From NCBI GenBank assembly GCA_021810905.1, contig JAJZQH010000010.1:83228-147227 (forward strand): a DNA stretch of 64,000 nt, read 5' to 3'. Positions 27,889 through 36,439 of the stretch are shown here, piece by piece. This DNA comes from a bacterium (GTDB lineage Bacteria > UBA10199 > 2-02-FULL-44-16 > JAAZCA01). Under the pieces are notes generated by a model, which was not told the DNA's origin, did not search any database, and saw nothing but the letters and a program-made list of their open reading frames with translations. How positions within the stretch are numbered: the stretch's first letter is position 1; every line of letters begins with the position of its first letter. A program made the translations under genes and the position numbers.

Positions 27889-29844
27889 ATGAGACTCGTT
27901 CAGGAATACACTCAAGATATAGAGCACCGCTTCAAATACGCTTATATAGCTGTGCTCATACTTTTTTTTGTCGTCGCTGCGAGGCTCTATTATCTGCAGG
28001 TGATACGCGGCAACTTCTATCATTTCTTTTCCACGGAAAACAGCATCAAGGCGATAAGGGTGCCTGCCGTGCGCGGAATGATTTTCGATCGGCGCGGGCA
28101 GGTGCTCGTGGACAACAGGCCTTCCTTCAACATCGTAGTGATTCCGCAATATGTCATCGACCCGGAGCGGATGATAGTCTCGATGTCTCAACTGCTGGCG
28201 ATGCCGCGTGCCGATATCGAGGCCGTATGGGAGAAACGAAAACTACAGCCGTCGTATCAACCGCTCGTCATCGATAAAGACGCTTCCATGGACAAGGTTG
28301 CGTTGATCCGCTCACACAAGAACCCATGGTATGACAAGGACGATCCGTTCGATCTCCGCGGCGTGGACGTGGAGGTGCGCTACGACAGGACTTATCCGGA
28401 ATCCAATATCGCCACGCACGTCCTGGGTTACGTTCGCGAGATCGATCCTGCGAGGCTTGACGAGGAGAAGGAAAAAAATCCCGGCCTCTATCACATAGGC
28501 GACATGATCGGGATTCGCGGGATAGAGGAAGAATGGGACAAGGAACTGCGCGGACAGGATGGATACGAAGAACACGTGGTGGATGCGGTCGGGCGCGAGG
28601 TGGACTACGAAGGCATCGCCTCTCAGCTCGTGCAGCATTCCGCGGAAGCAGGGCACTCGCTCAGGCTGACGCTGGATCGCGATCTGCAGGAGATGGCGCG
28701 CGATATGTTCGGCGACAGGAAAGGCGGGGCGGTTGCTATCGATCCTCGCGACGGCGCGATACTCGCGCTCTACAGCTCGCCGTCGTACGATCTCAACCGG
28801 CTTGCTGGCAGCGATGGCGCGGCATACTGGAACCAGATCTCCAGCTCGCCGGAAAAGTATCTGCTCAACCGCGCTATCCAGGGAGGTTATCCGCCGGGTT
28901 CGACCTTCAAGACGGTCACTGCTACAGCGGCCCTCTCCGAGGACGCCGTGAAACCTGACGAGCACGTTTCATGCGGCGGCGCGCTCGTGTACGGAGGAAG
29001 GCCTTATCACTGCTGGGCAAAGGGCGGACACGGCCCGATAGACATCCACAGGGCCATCGTCTCCTCATGTGACGTCTTCTTCTATAATATGGGCCTAAGG
29101 CTCGGCGTGGATCGCATCGCCAAATACGCTAACCTCCTCGGCCTTGGACACAAGACCGGCATTCCGCTCGGCGGTGAGCGCGACGGATTGATTCCTACCT
29201 CGGAGTGGAAACAAAAGCGTTTCGGAGTTCCATGGCAGAAGGGCGAAGACCTTTCGATCTCCGTAGGACAGGGCTACGATGTCGTCACTCCGGTTCAGAA
29301 CGCCTTGCTCGCGGCCCACATCGCGAACGGCGGCAAGGAGCTCAAGCTGCATCTTGTGGAAGAGGCTTATGACGTGAACGCCAACCAGACGTACAAGTGG
29401 ACTGCTCCTGAAGAAAAACGCATCGCCATCGATCCCAAGGTGCTTGAGATAGTGAAGTCCGGCATGGTTGGCGTTGTAAGTGAACCGGGCGGAACCGGGC
29501 ACCGGCTCTCCGCGTACAAAGTCTCCATGGGCGGCAAGACTGGGACCGCGCAGGTGATCCAGCTCGACGGCAATGCCGTATGCAGGAGCGAGGTGTGCAA
29601 GGATCACGCGTGGTTCATCGGTTTTTCTCCTGCTGAAGGTGAGGCGGAAATCGCAATGGCCGTGGTCGTTGAACACGGAGGATTCGGCGCCGCTGCCGCG
29701 GCCCCGATAGTCGGCGCCATGATGCAGCGTTATCACGATATCGTGCATGGGACCGATGCGGGAGATGCGTCAAAGGAACGGTCGGCTCTTGATCTCTGGA
29801 AGAGCGTCGCTGGAGAGTCTGCAGGGGAGGAGAGCGACAGATGA
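27889..29844 (+). CDS. mrdA: penicillin-binding protein 2 (elongation transpeptidase)
   Basis: 651-residue class B PBP cross-linking lateral peptidoglycan. Short cytoplasmic start, one membrane helix (~20-38), the PBP dimer domain (RGMIFDRRGQVLVDNRPSFN), then the transpeptidase domain: S338TFK341, S393CD395 in the SxN position, and KTG at 550-552 (GGKTGTAQV). The frame extends upstream through a repeat to 27850, but MRLVQEYTQDIEHRFK at 27889 is a sensible natural start. Overlaps rodA by four bases. Confidence 0.93.
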   Translation: MRLVQEYTQDIEHRFKYAYIAVLILFFVVAARLYYLQVIRGNFYHFFSTENSIKAIRVPAVRGMIFDRRGQVLVDNRPSFNIVVIPQYVIDPERMIVSMSQLLAMPRADIEAVWEKRKLQPSYQPLVIDKDASMDKVALIRSHKNPWYDKDDPFDLRGVDVEVRYDRTYPESNIATHVLGYVREIDPARLDEEKEKNPGLYHIGDMIGIRGIEEEWDKELRGQDGYEEHVVDAVGREVDYEGIASQLVQHSAEAGHSLRLTLDRDLQEMARDMFGDRKGGAVAIDPRDGAILALYSSPSYDLNRLAGSDGAAYWNQISSSPEKYLLNRAIQGGYPPGSTFKTVTATAALSEDAVKPDEHVSCGGALVYGGRPYHCWAKGGHGPIDIHRAIVSSCDVFFYNMGLRLGVDRIAKYANLLGLGHKTGIPLGGERDGLIPTSEWKQKRFGVPWQKGEDLSISVGQGYDVVTPVQNALLAAHIANGGKELKLHLVEEAYDVNANQTYKWTAPEEKRIAIDPKVLEIVKSGMVGVVSEPGGTGHRLSAYKVSMGGKTGTAQVIQLDGNAVCRSEVCKDHAWFIGFSPAEGEAEIAMAVVVEHGGFGAAAAAPIVGAMMQRYHDIVHGTDAGDASKERSALDLWKSVAGESAGEESDR

Positions 29845-30950
29845 AAGGCATTCCTAAAAAATACGCAGAAGGTTTCAACTGGCCGCTCGCCGCCGTTGTA
29901 TCGCTGTTGCTCGTGATCGGGCTCGTCAACCTCTACAGTGCGGTATATTTCTGGGGCGAAGGAGGCTCCACGTCTCTGTTCTGGTCGCAGCTCATGTGGT
30001 CGTTGATCGGTCTCGTTCTTATGTTTCTGGTCATCATCAGCGATTATCGCGTCTTCTACCGCATCGCTTTTCCGGCCTACATCGTGATCTGCGCGTTGCT
30101 ACTGCTCTCGATCGTCACCGGGTCCGCGGTCCGCGGGACGCACGGGTGGCTCAAACTGGGTCCGTTCAACATCCAGCCGGTCGAGTTCGCCAAGATCGCA
30201 TACATACTGGTCGCGGCGCGCTTCTTCTCGGACCACCCGAACCCGGACGGATACTCTCTCTTTGATCTGTGGCGGCCCGGTCTTGCCATGCTCGTGCCCT
30301 TCGTATTTATCATCCTGCAGGGAGACCTCGGTTCTTCGCTCTTCCTTATTCTCATCTTTGTATCGCTTTCGCTCTTCGCAAAGGTGAAGAGGCGTACGCT
30401 CATCGCGTGCGTGATAGTGGGGATCATCGCGGCCGGCGGCGTCTACTCGTTCGGACTCAAGGAATACCAGCGCAACCGTATCTTCAGCTTCTTCAATCCG
30501 GAGGCGGACGTGCGAGGAAGCGGTTATCACCTCGTGCAGTCGAAGATCGCCGTGGGTTCGGGCAAGATCTTTGGCAAGGGCTACCTCAGAGGCAACATCA
30601 ACAAGCTCAAATATCTGCCGGAACGCCACACCGATTTCATCTTCCCGGTCTTTGCGGAGGAGTGGGGCTTTGCCGGGTCGATCATCGTGCTGGGGCTCTA
30701 CGCCGCGCTCCTTATGATGGGCATAGAAATCGCCTCAAAGGCGCGCGATCGATTCGGTGCGTTCGTCGCCATGGGAGTAGTGGCGCTGCTCTTCTGGCAG
30801 ATCGCCATCAATCTCGGCGGCGTGCTGGGACTCATGCCGCTCACGGGAGTGACACTTCCGCTCATGAGCTACGGCGGTTCGTCGATGCTAGCGATACTCG
30901 TCTCGCTGGGACTCCTCTTCAGCATTCATATAAAGAGGTTCATGTTCTGA
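29841..30950 (+). CDS. rodA: rod shape-determining protein RodA (SEDS glycosyltransferase)
   Basis: 369-residue SEDS peptidoglycan polymerase partner of PBP2. About ten membrane helices; GTHGWLKLGPFNIQPVEFAK carries the conserved SEDS loop, and LPERHTDFIFPVFAEEWGF plus LPLMSYGGSSMLA are the C-terminal signatures. Start ATG overlaps the mrdA stop (ATGA), implying coupled translation of the enzyme pair. Confidence 0.95.
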   Translation: MKGIPKKYAEGFNWPLAAVVSLLLVIGLVNLYSAVYFWGEGGSTSLFWSQLMWSLIGLVLMFLVIISDYRVFYRIAFPAYIVICALLLLSIVTGSAVRGTHGWLKLGPFNIQPVEFAKIAYILVAARFFSDHPNPDGYSLFDLWRPGLAMLVPFVFIILQGDLGSSLFLILIFVSLSLFAKVKRRTLIACVIVGIIAAGGVYSFGLKEYQRNRIFSFFNPEADVRGSGYHLVQSKIAVGSGKIFGKGYLRGNINKLKYLPERHTDFIFPVFAEEWGFAGSIIVLGLYAALLMMGIEIASKARDRFGAFVAMGVVALLFWQIAINLGGVLGLMPLTGVTLPLMSYGGSSMLAILVSLGLLFSIHIKRFMF

Positions 30951-31279
30951 AGACCGTGAAGCGTGAACCGTACTACCTGAGAGATTCCCCCTCCTTTGTA
31001 AGGAGGGGATAGGGGAGGTTGACCATGAACTCCCTGCCGCATACTTCTCTTCACTAAGGAAGATGACTGTATGGATCGCTTCAAAACCCCGCCAATTTCC
31101 TGACGGCATTATTAAATTGATACGTGCATCCTCGGAGACCTCCGCTGGCTTATCGAGAGATAAGCTTCTGCTTTTCAACGGTATCGCAATTGGTCCATGC
31201 GCAGGCAGTACTGGCACATTCATTGCAAAAATATGACAAGGGTGAACAAGACAACGAAGTCCGCAAGGAGGGAGGGGTT
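30951..31279. other. 329-base gap between rodA and the next gene
   Basis: Contains one CCCCTCC-family palindrome (30987-31020: CCCCCTCCTTTGTAAGGAGG then GGATAGGGGAGG) and a perfect small hairpin GCTTATC-GAGA-GATAAGC at 31148-31165 without a T-run. A frame is open from 31124, but nothing in it looks conserved and the strong ribosome site lies at 31264-31277. Confidence 0.6.
30987..31020. repeat. CCCCTCCTTTGTAAGGAGGGG palindrome
   Basis: CCCCCTCCTTTGTAAGGAGG is nearly a perfect self-complement; followed by GGGATAGGGGAGGTT. Other members at 37822-37910 and 51842-51934, and a related sequence inside mtaB at 47602-47652. Just after rodA, where it could end the cell-shape operon. Confidence 0.75.
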
Positions 31280-32113
31280 ATGGTAAATAAAGCTGATGAT
31301 AGACCGAGGATATCGATGCCACACCACGAGCGGAGTGATATCCCGCCCGGCGTGAAAGATCAGATACAAAAACTGGTGGATCCCGGATATGGGATGAAAG
31401 CCGAAGAGGTGGATCAATTCCTGCAGATGCAGGGAATTCCTCCGGACACCTTCATCGATGTTGAAATGTCGTCTTCTGGTGGCAAATCCAGAACTGCAAC
31501 TGTGACGGTTCATGATTTTTGTGTGGAGGACAGGTTCAAGGCATCTCATGGTTCGATAAATGAGAGGGTGATAGAAATCGTGGCAACAGTCGGTGACAGT
31601 TACAGGCGTTCAGATTGGTTTGATTGGAATTTGGCAGGCGGGGGAGGGATTGTTTCAGGCGCCAATCGGTTCGCCGACAGTGCCAGCCAGTTTATTGGCA
31701 GAGACTACAGGACACCGGAACAATATGTGCCTGGAACGCACTCTCCATTTGCAGACTCCCTGCGGAGAGGAATTAAAGCGGGTGAGATTGATGGCGATTC
31801 TATCATTCATACTTCCTATATGTTTCGAGCTAAGGACTCTGAAGGCAGTTTTCGCGATAGAATCGAGGTCATCAGACAAACCAATGATTACATCGATGAT
31901 TTTATTCAACGCCATCCCGGATGGACAGTGCAGGATGTGATCGAGTACAACAAGGCGCTTTCTCCAGATGCAGGAAGGCTGCTGGATGGACTCTGCAATC
32001 GTGAAGATATGGGCACTTTTCGGTATGTTCTGACTGATCAGGTAGTAATCTATCTTCCGCCCCCCGCAGTCGCCGCGCGGCTTGAACGAGAAGGTCTCGC
32101 CGGCAAGCGGTGA
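31280..32113 (+). CDS. unknown protein
   Basis: 277 residues, unrecognised. AAGGAGGGAGGGG immediately before the ATG at 31280 gives an unusually strong ribosome site and decides the start. No signal peptide or membrane helix. Segments that could be conserved: GYGMKAEEVDQFLQMQGIPPD, GSINERVIEIVATVGDSYRR, and a Gly/Ala-rich DWNLAGGGGIVSGANRFADS. The base composition is visibly less GC-rich than the flanking housekeeping genes, and it opens a small accessory patch (31-33.9 kb), so horizontal origin is plausible. Confidence 0.65.
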   Translation: MVNKADDRPRISMPHHERSDIPPGVKDQIQKLVDPGYGMKAEEVDQFLQMQGIPPDTFIDVEMSSSGGKSRTATVTVHDFCVEDRFKASHGSINERVIEIVATVGDSYRRSDWFDWNLAGGGGIVSGANRFADSASQFIGRDYRTPEQYVPGTHSPFADSLRRGIKAGEIDGDSIIHTSYMFRAKDSEGSFRDRIEVIRQTNDYIDDFIQRHPGWTVQDVIEYNKALSPDAGRLLDGLCNREDMGTFRYVLTDQVVIYLPPPAVAARLEREGLAGKR

Positions 32114-32292
32114 ACTCGTGAATCGTGAATCGTGGTTCGTGGTTCGTAAATCGTTAACCGTAAACCGGCAACGCTAGCGGGTCTCCACGGGATTCTTCGG
32201 CTATCCAGATGATATCATCTGCCTCAGAATGACGCGCCGGCGCACACGAGCGTTTCTACGATCCACGAACCACGATTCCCGATCCACGTCCT
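32114..32292. repeat. ATTCACGA-family inverted repeat upstream of AlbA_2 gene
   Basis: Left words GTGAATCGTGAATCGTGG, TTCGTGGTTCGTAAATCG; right words ACGATCCACGAACCACG and ATTCCCGATCCACG at ~32260-32290. Spacer of about 90 bases. The right arm runs into the direct repeat that starts at 32285. Confidence 0.7.
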
Positions 32293-32328
32293 GAAAACCG
32301 CTTGCCATTTCAGAGCTCTTTCGTTACG
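32285..32328 (+). repeat. 44-bp direct repeat, left copy, flanking the AlbA_2 gene
   Basis: Matches 33848-33891 with two mismatches over 44 bases (32289 and 32298); the last 30 bases (CGCTTGCCATTTCAGAGC then TCTTTCGTTACG) are identical. The pair brackets a 1.5-kb block containing one gene. Confidence 0.88.
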
Positions 32329-32376
32329 GCGAAGATCCCTTCCATGACAGATGTTCATTTGAGATGCGGAGGTGTG

Positions 32377-33822
32377 ATGGCTGAGAAGGTCACGTCAGAT
32401 AGCCGCCCATTTGGAGCCAGAGAAGGGTTGACCCTTGAGTTCAAAGAGGCGGCAAACAATTTGCCGAAAAGTTTTTTTGAAACTGTTTGCGCTTTTCTGA
32501 ATCTCGATGGCGGTTTGATCGTTCTGGGTGTCGCAGATGATGGGACGATTACGGGCGTTGATCCCGCAACGATTGAGAAACTGAAATCAGAGATCGCAAG
32601 TCTCTCCAACAATCCGAGCAAACTTGATCCGCCCTATCTGCTGTTTCCGCACGCAGAAGAGATCGCCGGCAAGTGGGCCGTCAAGGTACAGGTCCCTGCG
32701 AGTTCTCAGGTGCATCGGGTAGACGGCGTGGTCTTCCTTCGCTGTGAAGAGGGCGATTTCCGGATCACCGATCTGAATCGTATCGCTGGACTCGTCAATC
32801 GCAAACTCAGTTTCTTCACCGAGCAGCGCGTCCTCCCGTATCTTGAGATGTCGGATCTGCGCTCTGATCTGTTCGACAAGGCCCGCAGGCTCATGCGCGG
32901 TCGCGCGCCACAGCATCCCTGGGTCGACCTGCCTGCGGAGGAACTGCTCAATATCGCTGGTTTCATCCGTAAAGACATTTTCACCGGCAAGACGGGCTTT
33001 ACGCTCGCCGCGGCCCTCATGTTTGGCACGGATACGATTATCCAGAGCGTGGCGCCTGGCTACAAGTTTGACGCGCTTTTGCGGCGGCGTGATACGGAAC
33101 GCTACGACGACCGGCTTATCGTTCGCACAAACCTGATCGATGCCTTTGATCTGCTCATGGGATTTATCGAAAAACACCTGGACGATCCTTTTTATCTTGA
33201 AGGAACTGCGAGTATCAGCCTGCGCGATCGCATCTTCCGCGAGCTGGTGGCAAACATCATCGCGCACCGTGAATACACGAGTGCGGCGCCGGCAACGATG
33301 ATGATCTTCAAGGATCGGGTTGAGTTCAAGAATCCAAATGTGCCCCACGGCCGGGGCCTGATCGATCCTGCGCACTTCACGCCTTATCCGAAGAATCCAA
33401 CGCTGTGCAAATTCCTGATTCAACTGGGCCGGTACGAAGAGTTGGGTTCAGGTGTGAACAACGTGACCAGATACCTCCCGTTTTATGCCCCAGGGGCCGG
33501 TGTGCCTACGTTTGATGAGGAGGACATGTTTACGACGGTAGTGCCGCTTGCCCCGGTCACCGGGGAAGTCACCGGGGAAGTCACCGGGGAAGTCACCGGG
33601 GAAGTTGGTACGCTTCTTTCCATCATGGATGGCGCAATGAAACGCCAGGATATGCAGGCGGCATTGGGGTTAAAGCACGAAGACCATTTCAGGGAGGCTT
33701 ATTTGGTGCCTGCGCTCAAGAGCGGCGTCATTGAAATGACTGTTCCGGATAAACCCCGGAGCAGCAGACAGAAGTATCGTCTGACGGAGAAGGGGAAGAG
33801 GATCCTGAAGGGAAGAAAATGA
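32377..33822 (+). CDS. AlbA_2 (Schlafen-type) ATP-binding transcriptional regulator-like protein
   Basis: 481 residues. N-terminal AlbA_2 domain: LEFKEAANNLPKSFFETVCA then FLNLDGGLIVLGVADDG. Middle HATPase_c_4-like region: IFRELVANIIAHREYTSAAP and LGRYEELGSGVNNVTRYLP. A C-terminal winged helix ends the protein (KPRSSRQKYRLTEKGKRIL). A tandem repeat of VTGE units (four, from a 12-base DNA repeat near 33557-33605) links the last two domains. GGAGG precedes 32377. Such proteins occur in mobile and defence regions; exact role unknown. The gene sits between 44-bp direct repeats, a sign of insertion. Confidence 0.82.
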   Translation: MAEKVTSDSRPFGAREGLTLEFKEAANNLPKSFFETVCAFLNLDGGLIVLGVADDGTITGVDPATIEKLKSEIASLSNNPSKLDPPYLLFPHAEEIAGKWAVKVQVPASSQVHRVDGVVFLRCEEGDFRITDLNRIAGLVNRKLSFFTEQRVLPYLEMSDLRSDLFDKARRLMRGRAPQHPWVDLPAEELLNIAGFIRKDIFTGKTGFTLAAALMFGTDTIIQSVAPGYKFDALLRRRDTERYDDRLIVRTNLIDAFDLLMGFIEKHLDDPFYLEGTASISLRDRIFRELVANIIAHREYTSAAPATMMIFKDRVEFKNPNVPHGRGLIDPAHFTPYPKNPTLCKFLIQLGRYEELGSGVNNVTRYLPFYAPGAGVPTFDEEDMFTTVVPLAPVTGEVTGEVTGEVTGEVGTLLSIMDGAMKRQDMQAALGLKHEDHFREAYLVPALKSGVIEMTVPDKPRSSRQKYRLTEKGKRILKGRK

Positions 33823-33847
33823 ATGGTTCGATGCACGGATCACGATT

Positions 33848-33891
33848 CACGGCCTGAAAATCGCTTGCCATTTCAGAGCTCTTTCGTTACG
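33848..33891 (+). repeat. 44-bp direct repeat, right copy, flanking the AlbA_2 gene
   Basis: Right copy of 32285-32328, offset by 1563 bases. It lies just upstream of trxA, where the ancestral single copy probably stood. Confidence 0.88.
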
Positions 33892-33929
33892 CAAGGGCTC
33901 CTGCAATTCACAGATCATGGGGAGGGGAT

Positions 33930-34256
33930 ATGGCGGGAAACGTTACCGAAGTAAGCGATGCAAGCTTCAAGCAGGAGGTCCTGGATTCAGCAACACCCGT
34001 GCTCGTGGATTTCTGGGCAGCGTGGTGCGGTCCCTGCCGTGCGCTTGCTCCTACGATCGAGACGGTCGCCGCGGAGCAAGCTGGCAAGGTGAAGATCTGC
34101 AAGCTCGACGTGGATGGAAATCCTGCGGTGGCAGGGCAGTTCGGTATTCGCAGCATTCCCACGGTCCTGCTTTTCAAGGCCGGTCAGGTCGTGGGCCAGC
34201 TCGTAGGCAACGTGCCGAAGGGCGCCATCGACGATCTGATTAAACGGAACGGTTAG
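33930..34256 (+). CDS. trxA: thioredoxin
   Basis: 108-residue disulfide reductase of the cytoplasm. Active site WCGPC at 32-36 in VLVDFWAAWCGPCRALAP; cis-proline region IRSIPTVLLFKAG. GGGGAGGGG precedes the ATG. Standard length for bacterial TrxA. Followed by a hairpin repeat and a Rho-independent terminator, so it appears monocistronic. Confidence 0.96.
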   Translation: MAGNVTEVSDASFKQEVLDSATPVLVDFWAAWCGPCRALAPTIETVAAEQAGKVKICKLDVDGNPAVAGQFGIRSIPTVLLFKAGQVVGQLVGNVPKGAIDDLIKRNG

Positions 34257-34264
34257 TAACTGCG

Positions 34265-34347
34265 AGAAGCCAGAATTCAGAAGTCAGAAGTCAGAATCCA
34301 GAAGTCTTTGAATGACTGTTCACATGCTATTCTGAATTCTGGCTTCT
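34265..34347. repeat. inverted repeat, AGAATTC word family, downstream of trxA
   Basis: AGAAGCCAGAATTCAGAA (34265-34282) is perfectly complementary to TTCTGAATTCTGGCTTCT (34330-34347) over 18 bp, with AGTCAGAAGTCAG words in the 47-base loop. Shares words with 4226-4258. Confidence 0.85.
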
Positions 34348-34396
34348 GATTGTTTGGTGGTTACCGTTATTTTTTATTATGTTAGCGGTTATATGC

Positions 34397-34428
34397 GATC
34401 CACTCCTTTAGTGAGTGGATCATTTTTT
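34397..34428 (+). terminator. Rho-independent terminator after trxA
   Basis: GATCCACTC (34397-34405) pairs with GAGTGGATC (34413-34421) around a seven-base loop, followed by A and six T residues. Perfect 9-bp stem. Confidence 0.85.
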
Positions 34429-34526
34429 GAATAAAATCAAAAGCCTTGACATTTTGGGGCCTATTACCTAATTGATTTTCCGATCTTTTTGGATAAAGGC
34501 GAAAAATATAGTTGGCACGGTTTTTG

Positions 34527-34600
34527 GGGCCTTTAGCTCAGTTGGCTAGAGCGCTTGCTCGACACGCAAGAGGTCACTGGTTCGAGTCCAGTAAGGCCCA
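34527..34600 (+). tRNA. tRNA-Val (anticodon GAC), with C33
   Basis: Full cloverleaf: acceptor GGGCCTT/AAGGCCC, D stem GCTC/GAGC, anticodon stem CTTGC/GCAAG, T stem ACTGG/CCAGT with loop TTCGAGT, discriminator A. CCA is not fully encoded. The seven-base anticodon loop reads TCGACAC, so the anticodon is GAC (valine) but position 33 is C instead of the nearly invariant U. Lies between trxA and thrS. Confidence 0.88.
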
Positions 34601-34606
34601 CCCTGA

Positions 34607-34640
34607 AAGCAGTTCAAAGTTGAAAGTTCAAAGTTAAAAG
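34607..34640. repeat. AAAGTTGAAAGTTC word repeat (tRNA-Val to thrS)
   Basis: AGTTCAAAGTTGAAAGTTC and AAAGTTAAAAG, tandem words also found before infC (36440-36472). Low-complexity; role unknown. Confidence 0.55.
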
Positions 34641-34641
34641 C

Positions 34642-34666
34642 GGAAACCGGTGATCTGCCGGTTTCC
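34642..34666 (+). promoter_or_regulatory. hairpin in thrS leader
   Basis: GGAAACCGG (34642-34650) pairs perfectly with CCGGTTTCC (34658-34666) around a seven-base loop, 24 bases before the thrS ATG. The following bases are only moderately T-rich. It may terminate the tRNA transcript or fold in the thrS leader; the sequence does not decide. Confidence 0.6.
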
Positions 34667-34690
34667 AGATTTGTATTTATTGAAGGCAAT

Positions 34691-36430
34691 ATGACTGAAA
34701 AAGGCGACAAAGAGCTTTTGGAACTCGAGACGCTGAGGCATTCCGCTGCGCACGTGATGGCCGACGCAGTGAAGCGGCTCTTTCCCGAGGCAAAGATCAC
34801 GATCGGACCTGCCATCGAAGAGGGATTTTACTACGACTTCGACTTCAAGCGTCCGTTCACGCAGGAAGACCTCGCTAAGATCGAGAAGGAGATGCACGGG
34901 ATCGTGGCAGCTGCGCTCCCGTTCGTCCGCGAGGAGGTGACTCGCGAAAAGGCGCGCGGGATCTTCAAGGCCGAGCCGTACAAGATCGAGATCCTCGAAG
35001 AGCTTCCCGAGGGAGAGCCGATCACGATCTATCGTCATGGCGATTTCGTTGACCTCTGCCGCGGTCCTCATGTGAAAGATACGGGAAAGATCAGCGCCTT
35101 CAAGCTCATGAGCGTTGCCGGCGCCTACTGGCGCGGAGACGAAAAGAATGCGCAGCTGCAGCGCATCTACGGCACCGCGTTTCCCTCTCAGGCGGAACTC
35201 GATGAGCATCTTGTGCGCCTGGAGGAGGCGGCAAAGCGCGATCACAGAAAGCTCGGCCGCGATCTTGACCTCTATTCCACTATGGACGAATACGGCGGGG
35301 GCCTGGTGCTCTGGCACCCGAAGGGCGGGCGTATCCGCGATGCGATCGAGACGTTCTGGAAGGAGCAGCATTACAAAAACGGTTACGATATCCTCTACAC
35401 GCCGCACCTCGGCCGCGCCACACTCTGGGAGACCTCGGGCCATCTGGATTTCTACCGCGACAGCATGTATTCGCCCATGGACATCGACGGCAACGACTAC
35501 TTCATCAAGCCGATGAACTGTCCGTTCCACATCATGGTCTATAAGACGCAGATGCGCTCCTACAGGGACCTGCCGCTGCGGTGGGCCGAGCTGGGCACGG
35601 TCTATCGCTACGAAAAGAGCGGCGTGCTGCACGGGCTTTTGCGCGTGCGCGGCTTTACGCAGGACGACGCGCACATCATCTGCACGCCAGAGCAGATCGA
35701 TAACGAGATCCGTGAGGTCCTGCGCTTCTCCATGTTCATGTGGAAATCGTTCGGCTTCACCGACATCAAGGCGTATCTCGCAACTCGTCCGGAGAAGGCG
35801 GTCGGCGAGCCCGAGCGTTGGGATCAGGCGATCGCGGCGCTCAAGAATGCCGTGACCGAGGAAAAGCTGGACTACGAACTCGACGAGGGCGGCGGCGCCT
35901 TCTACGGCCCCAAGATCGACCTCAAAGTCAGGGATGCGCTCGGCCGCGAATGGCAGATGACCACCATTCAATTCGACTTCAATCTGCCCGAGCGGTTCGA
36001 CATGAATTACATCGGAGCGGACGGCCAGCGCCACAGGCCCTACATGGTGCATCGTGCGCTGCTCGGGAGCCTGGAGCGTTTCTTCGGCGTGCTCATCGAA
36101 CACTACGCAGGTGCATTCCCGACCTGGCTGGCCCCCGTGCAGGCGGTTGTGATCTCGGTGAGCGAAGCACAGTCGACGTACGCCGCGAAGGTGGCCTCTA
36201 TTCTAAGAGAACGGGGCGTTCGCGTGGACGTGGACGATCGCAACGAAAAACTCGGGTTCAAGATCCGCGAGGCGCAGGTGAAGAAGGTGCCCTATATGTT
36301 GGTCGTGGGCGGCAAGGAAGTCGAGTCGCAGGCGGTTGCGGTCCGCTCGCGCGCCAGCGGAGACCTTGGCGCCATGCCGGTTGCTGAATTTGCGGATCGC
36401 ATAGTCAGCGAGATAGCTGAAAAGAAATGA
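34691..36430 (+). CDS. thrS: threonyl-tRNA synthetase (lacking N-terminal TGS domain)
   Basis: 579-residue class II synthetase. It starts directly at the editing domain (LRHSAAHVMADAVKRLFPEA with the HxxxH metal pair and later CRGPHV), whereas full-length enzymes of about 640 residues begin with a ~60-residue TGS domain. Catalytic core: MNCPFHIMVYK (zinc Cys), YRYEKSGVLHGLLRVRGFT (motif 2) and RPYMVHRALLGSLERF (motif 3). A C-terminal anticodon-binding domain ends the protein. First gene of the thrS-infC-rpmI-rplT-pheST block. Confidence 0.94.
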   Translation: MTEKGDKELLELETLRHSAAHVMADAVKRLFPEAKITIGPAIEEGFYYDFDFKRPFTQEDLAKIEKEMHGIVAAALPFVREEVTREKARGIFKAEPYKIEILEELPEGEPITIYRHGDFVDLCRGPHVKDTGKISAFKLMSVAGAYWRGDEKNAQLQRIYGTAFPSQAELDEHLVRLEEAAKRDHRKLGRDLDLYSTMDEYGGGLVLWHPKGGRIRDAIETFWKEQHYKNGYDILYTPHLGRATLWETSGHLDFYRDSMYSPMDIDGNDYFIKPMNCPFHIMVYKTQMRSYRDLPLRWAELGTVYRYEKSGVLHGLLRVRGFTQDDAHIICTPEQIDNEIREVLRFSMFMWKSFGFTDIKAYLATRPEKAVGEPERWDQAIAALKNAVTEEKLDYELDEGGGAFYGPKIDLKVRDALGREWQMTTIQFDFNLPERFDMNYIGADGQRHRPYMVHRALLGSLERFFGVLIEHYAGAFPTWLAPVQAVVISVSEAQSTYAAKVASILRERGVRVDVDDRNEKLGFKIREAQVKKVPYMLVVGGKEVESQAVAVRSRASGDLGAMPVAEFADRIVSEIAEKK

Positions 36431-36439
36431 TGAAGGCCA

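Noticed and set aside
31124..31279. 52-residue extension of the unknown gene at 31280
   Set aside because: The extension overlaps a hairpin and low-complexity sequence, and the very strong ribosome site fixes the start at 31280.
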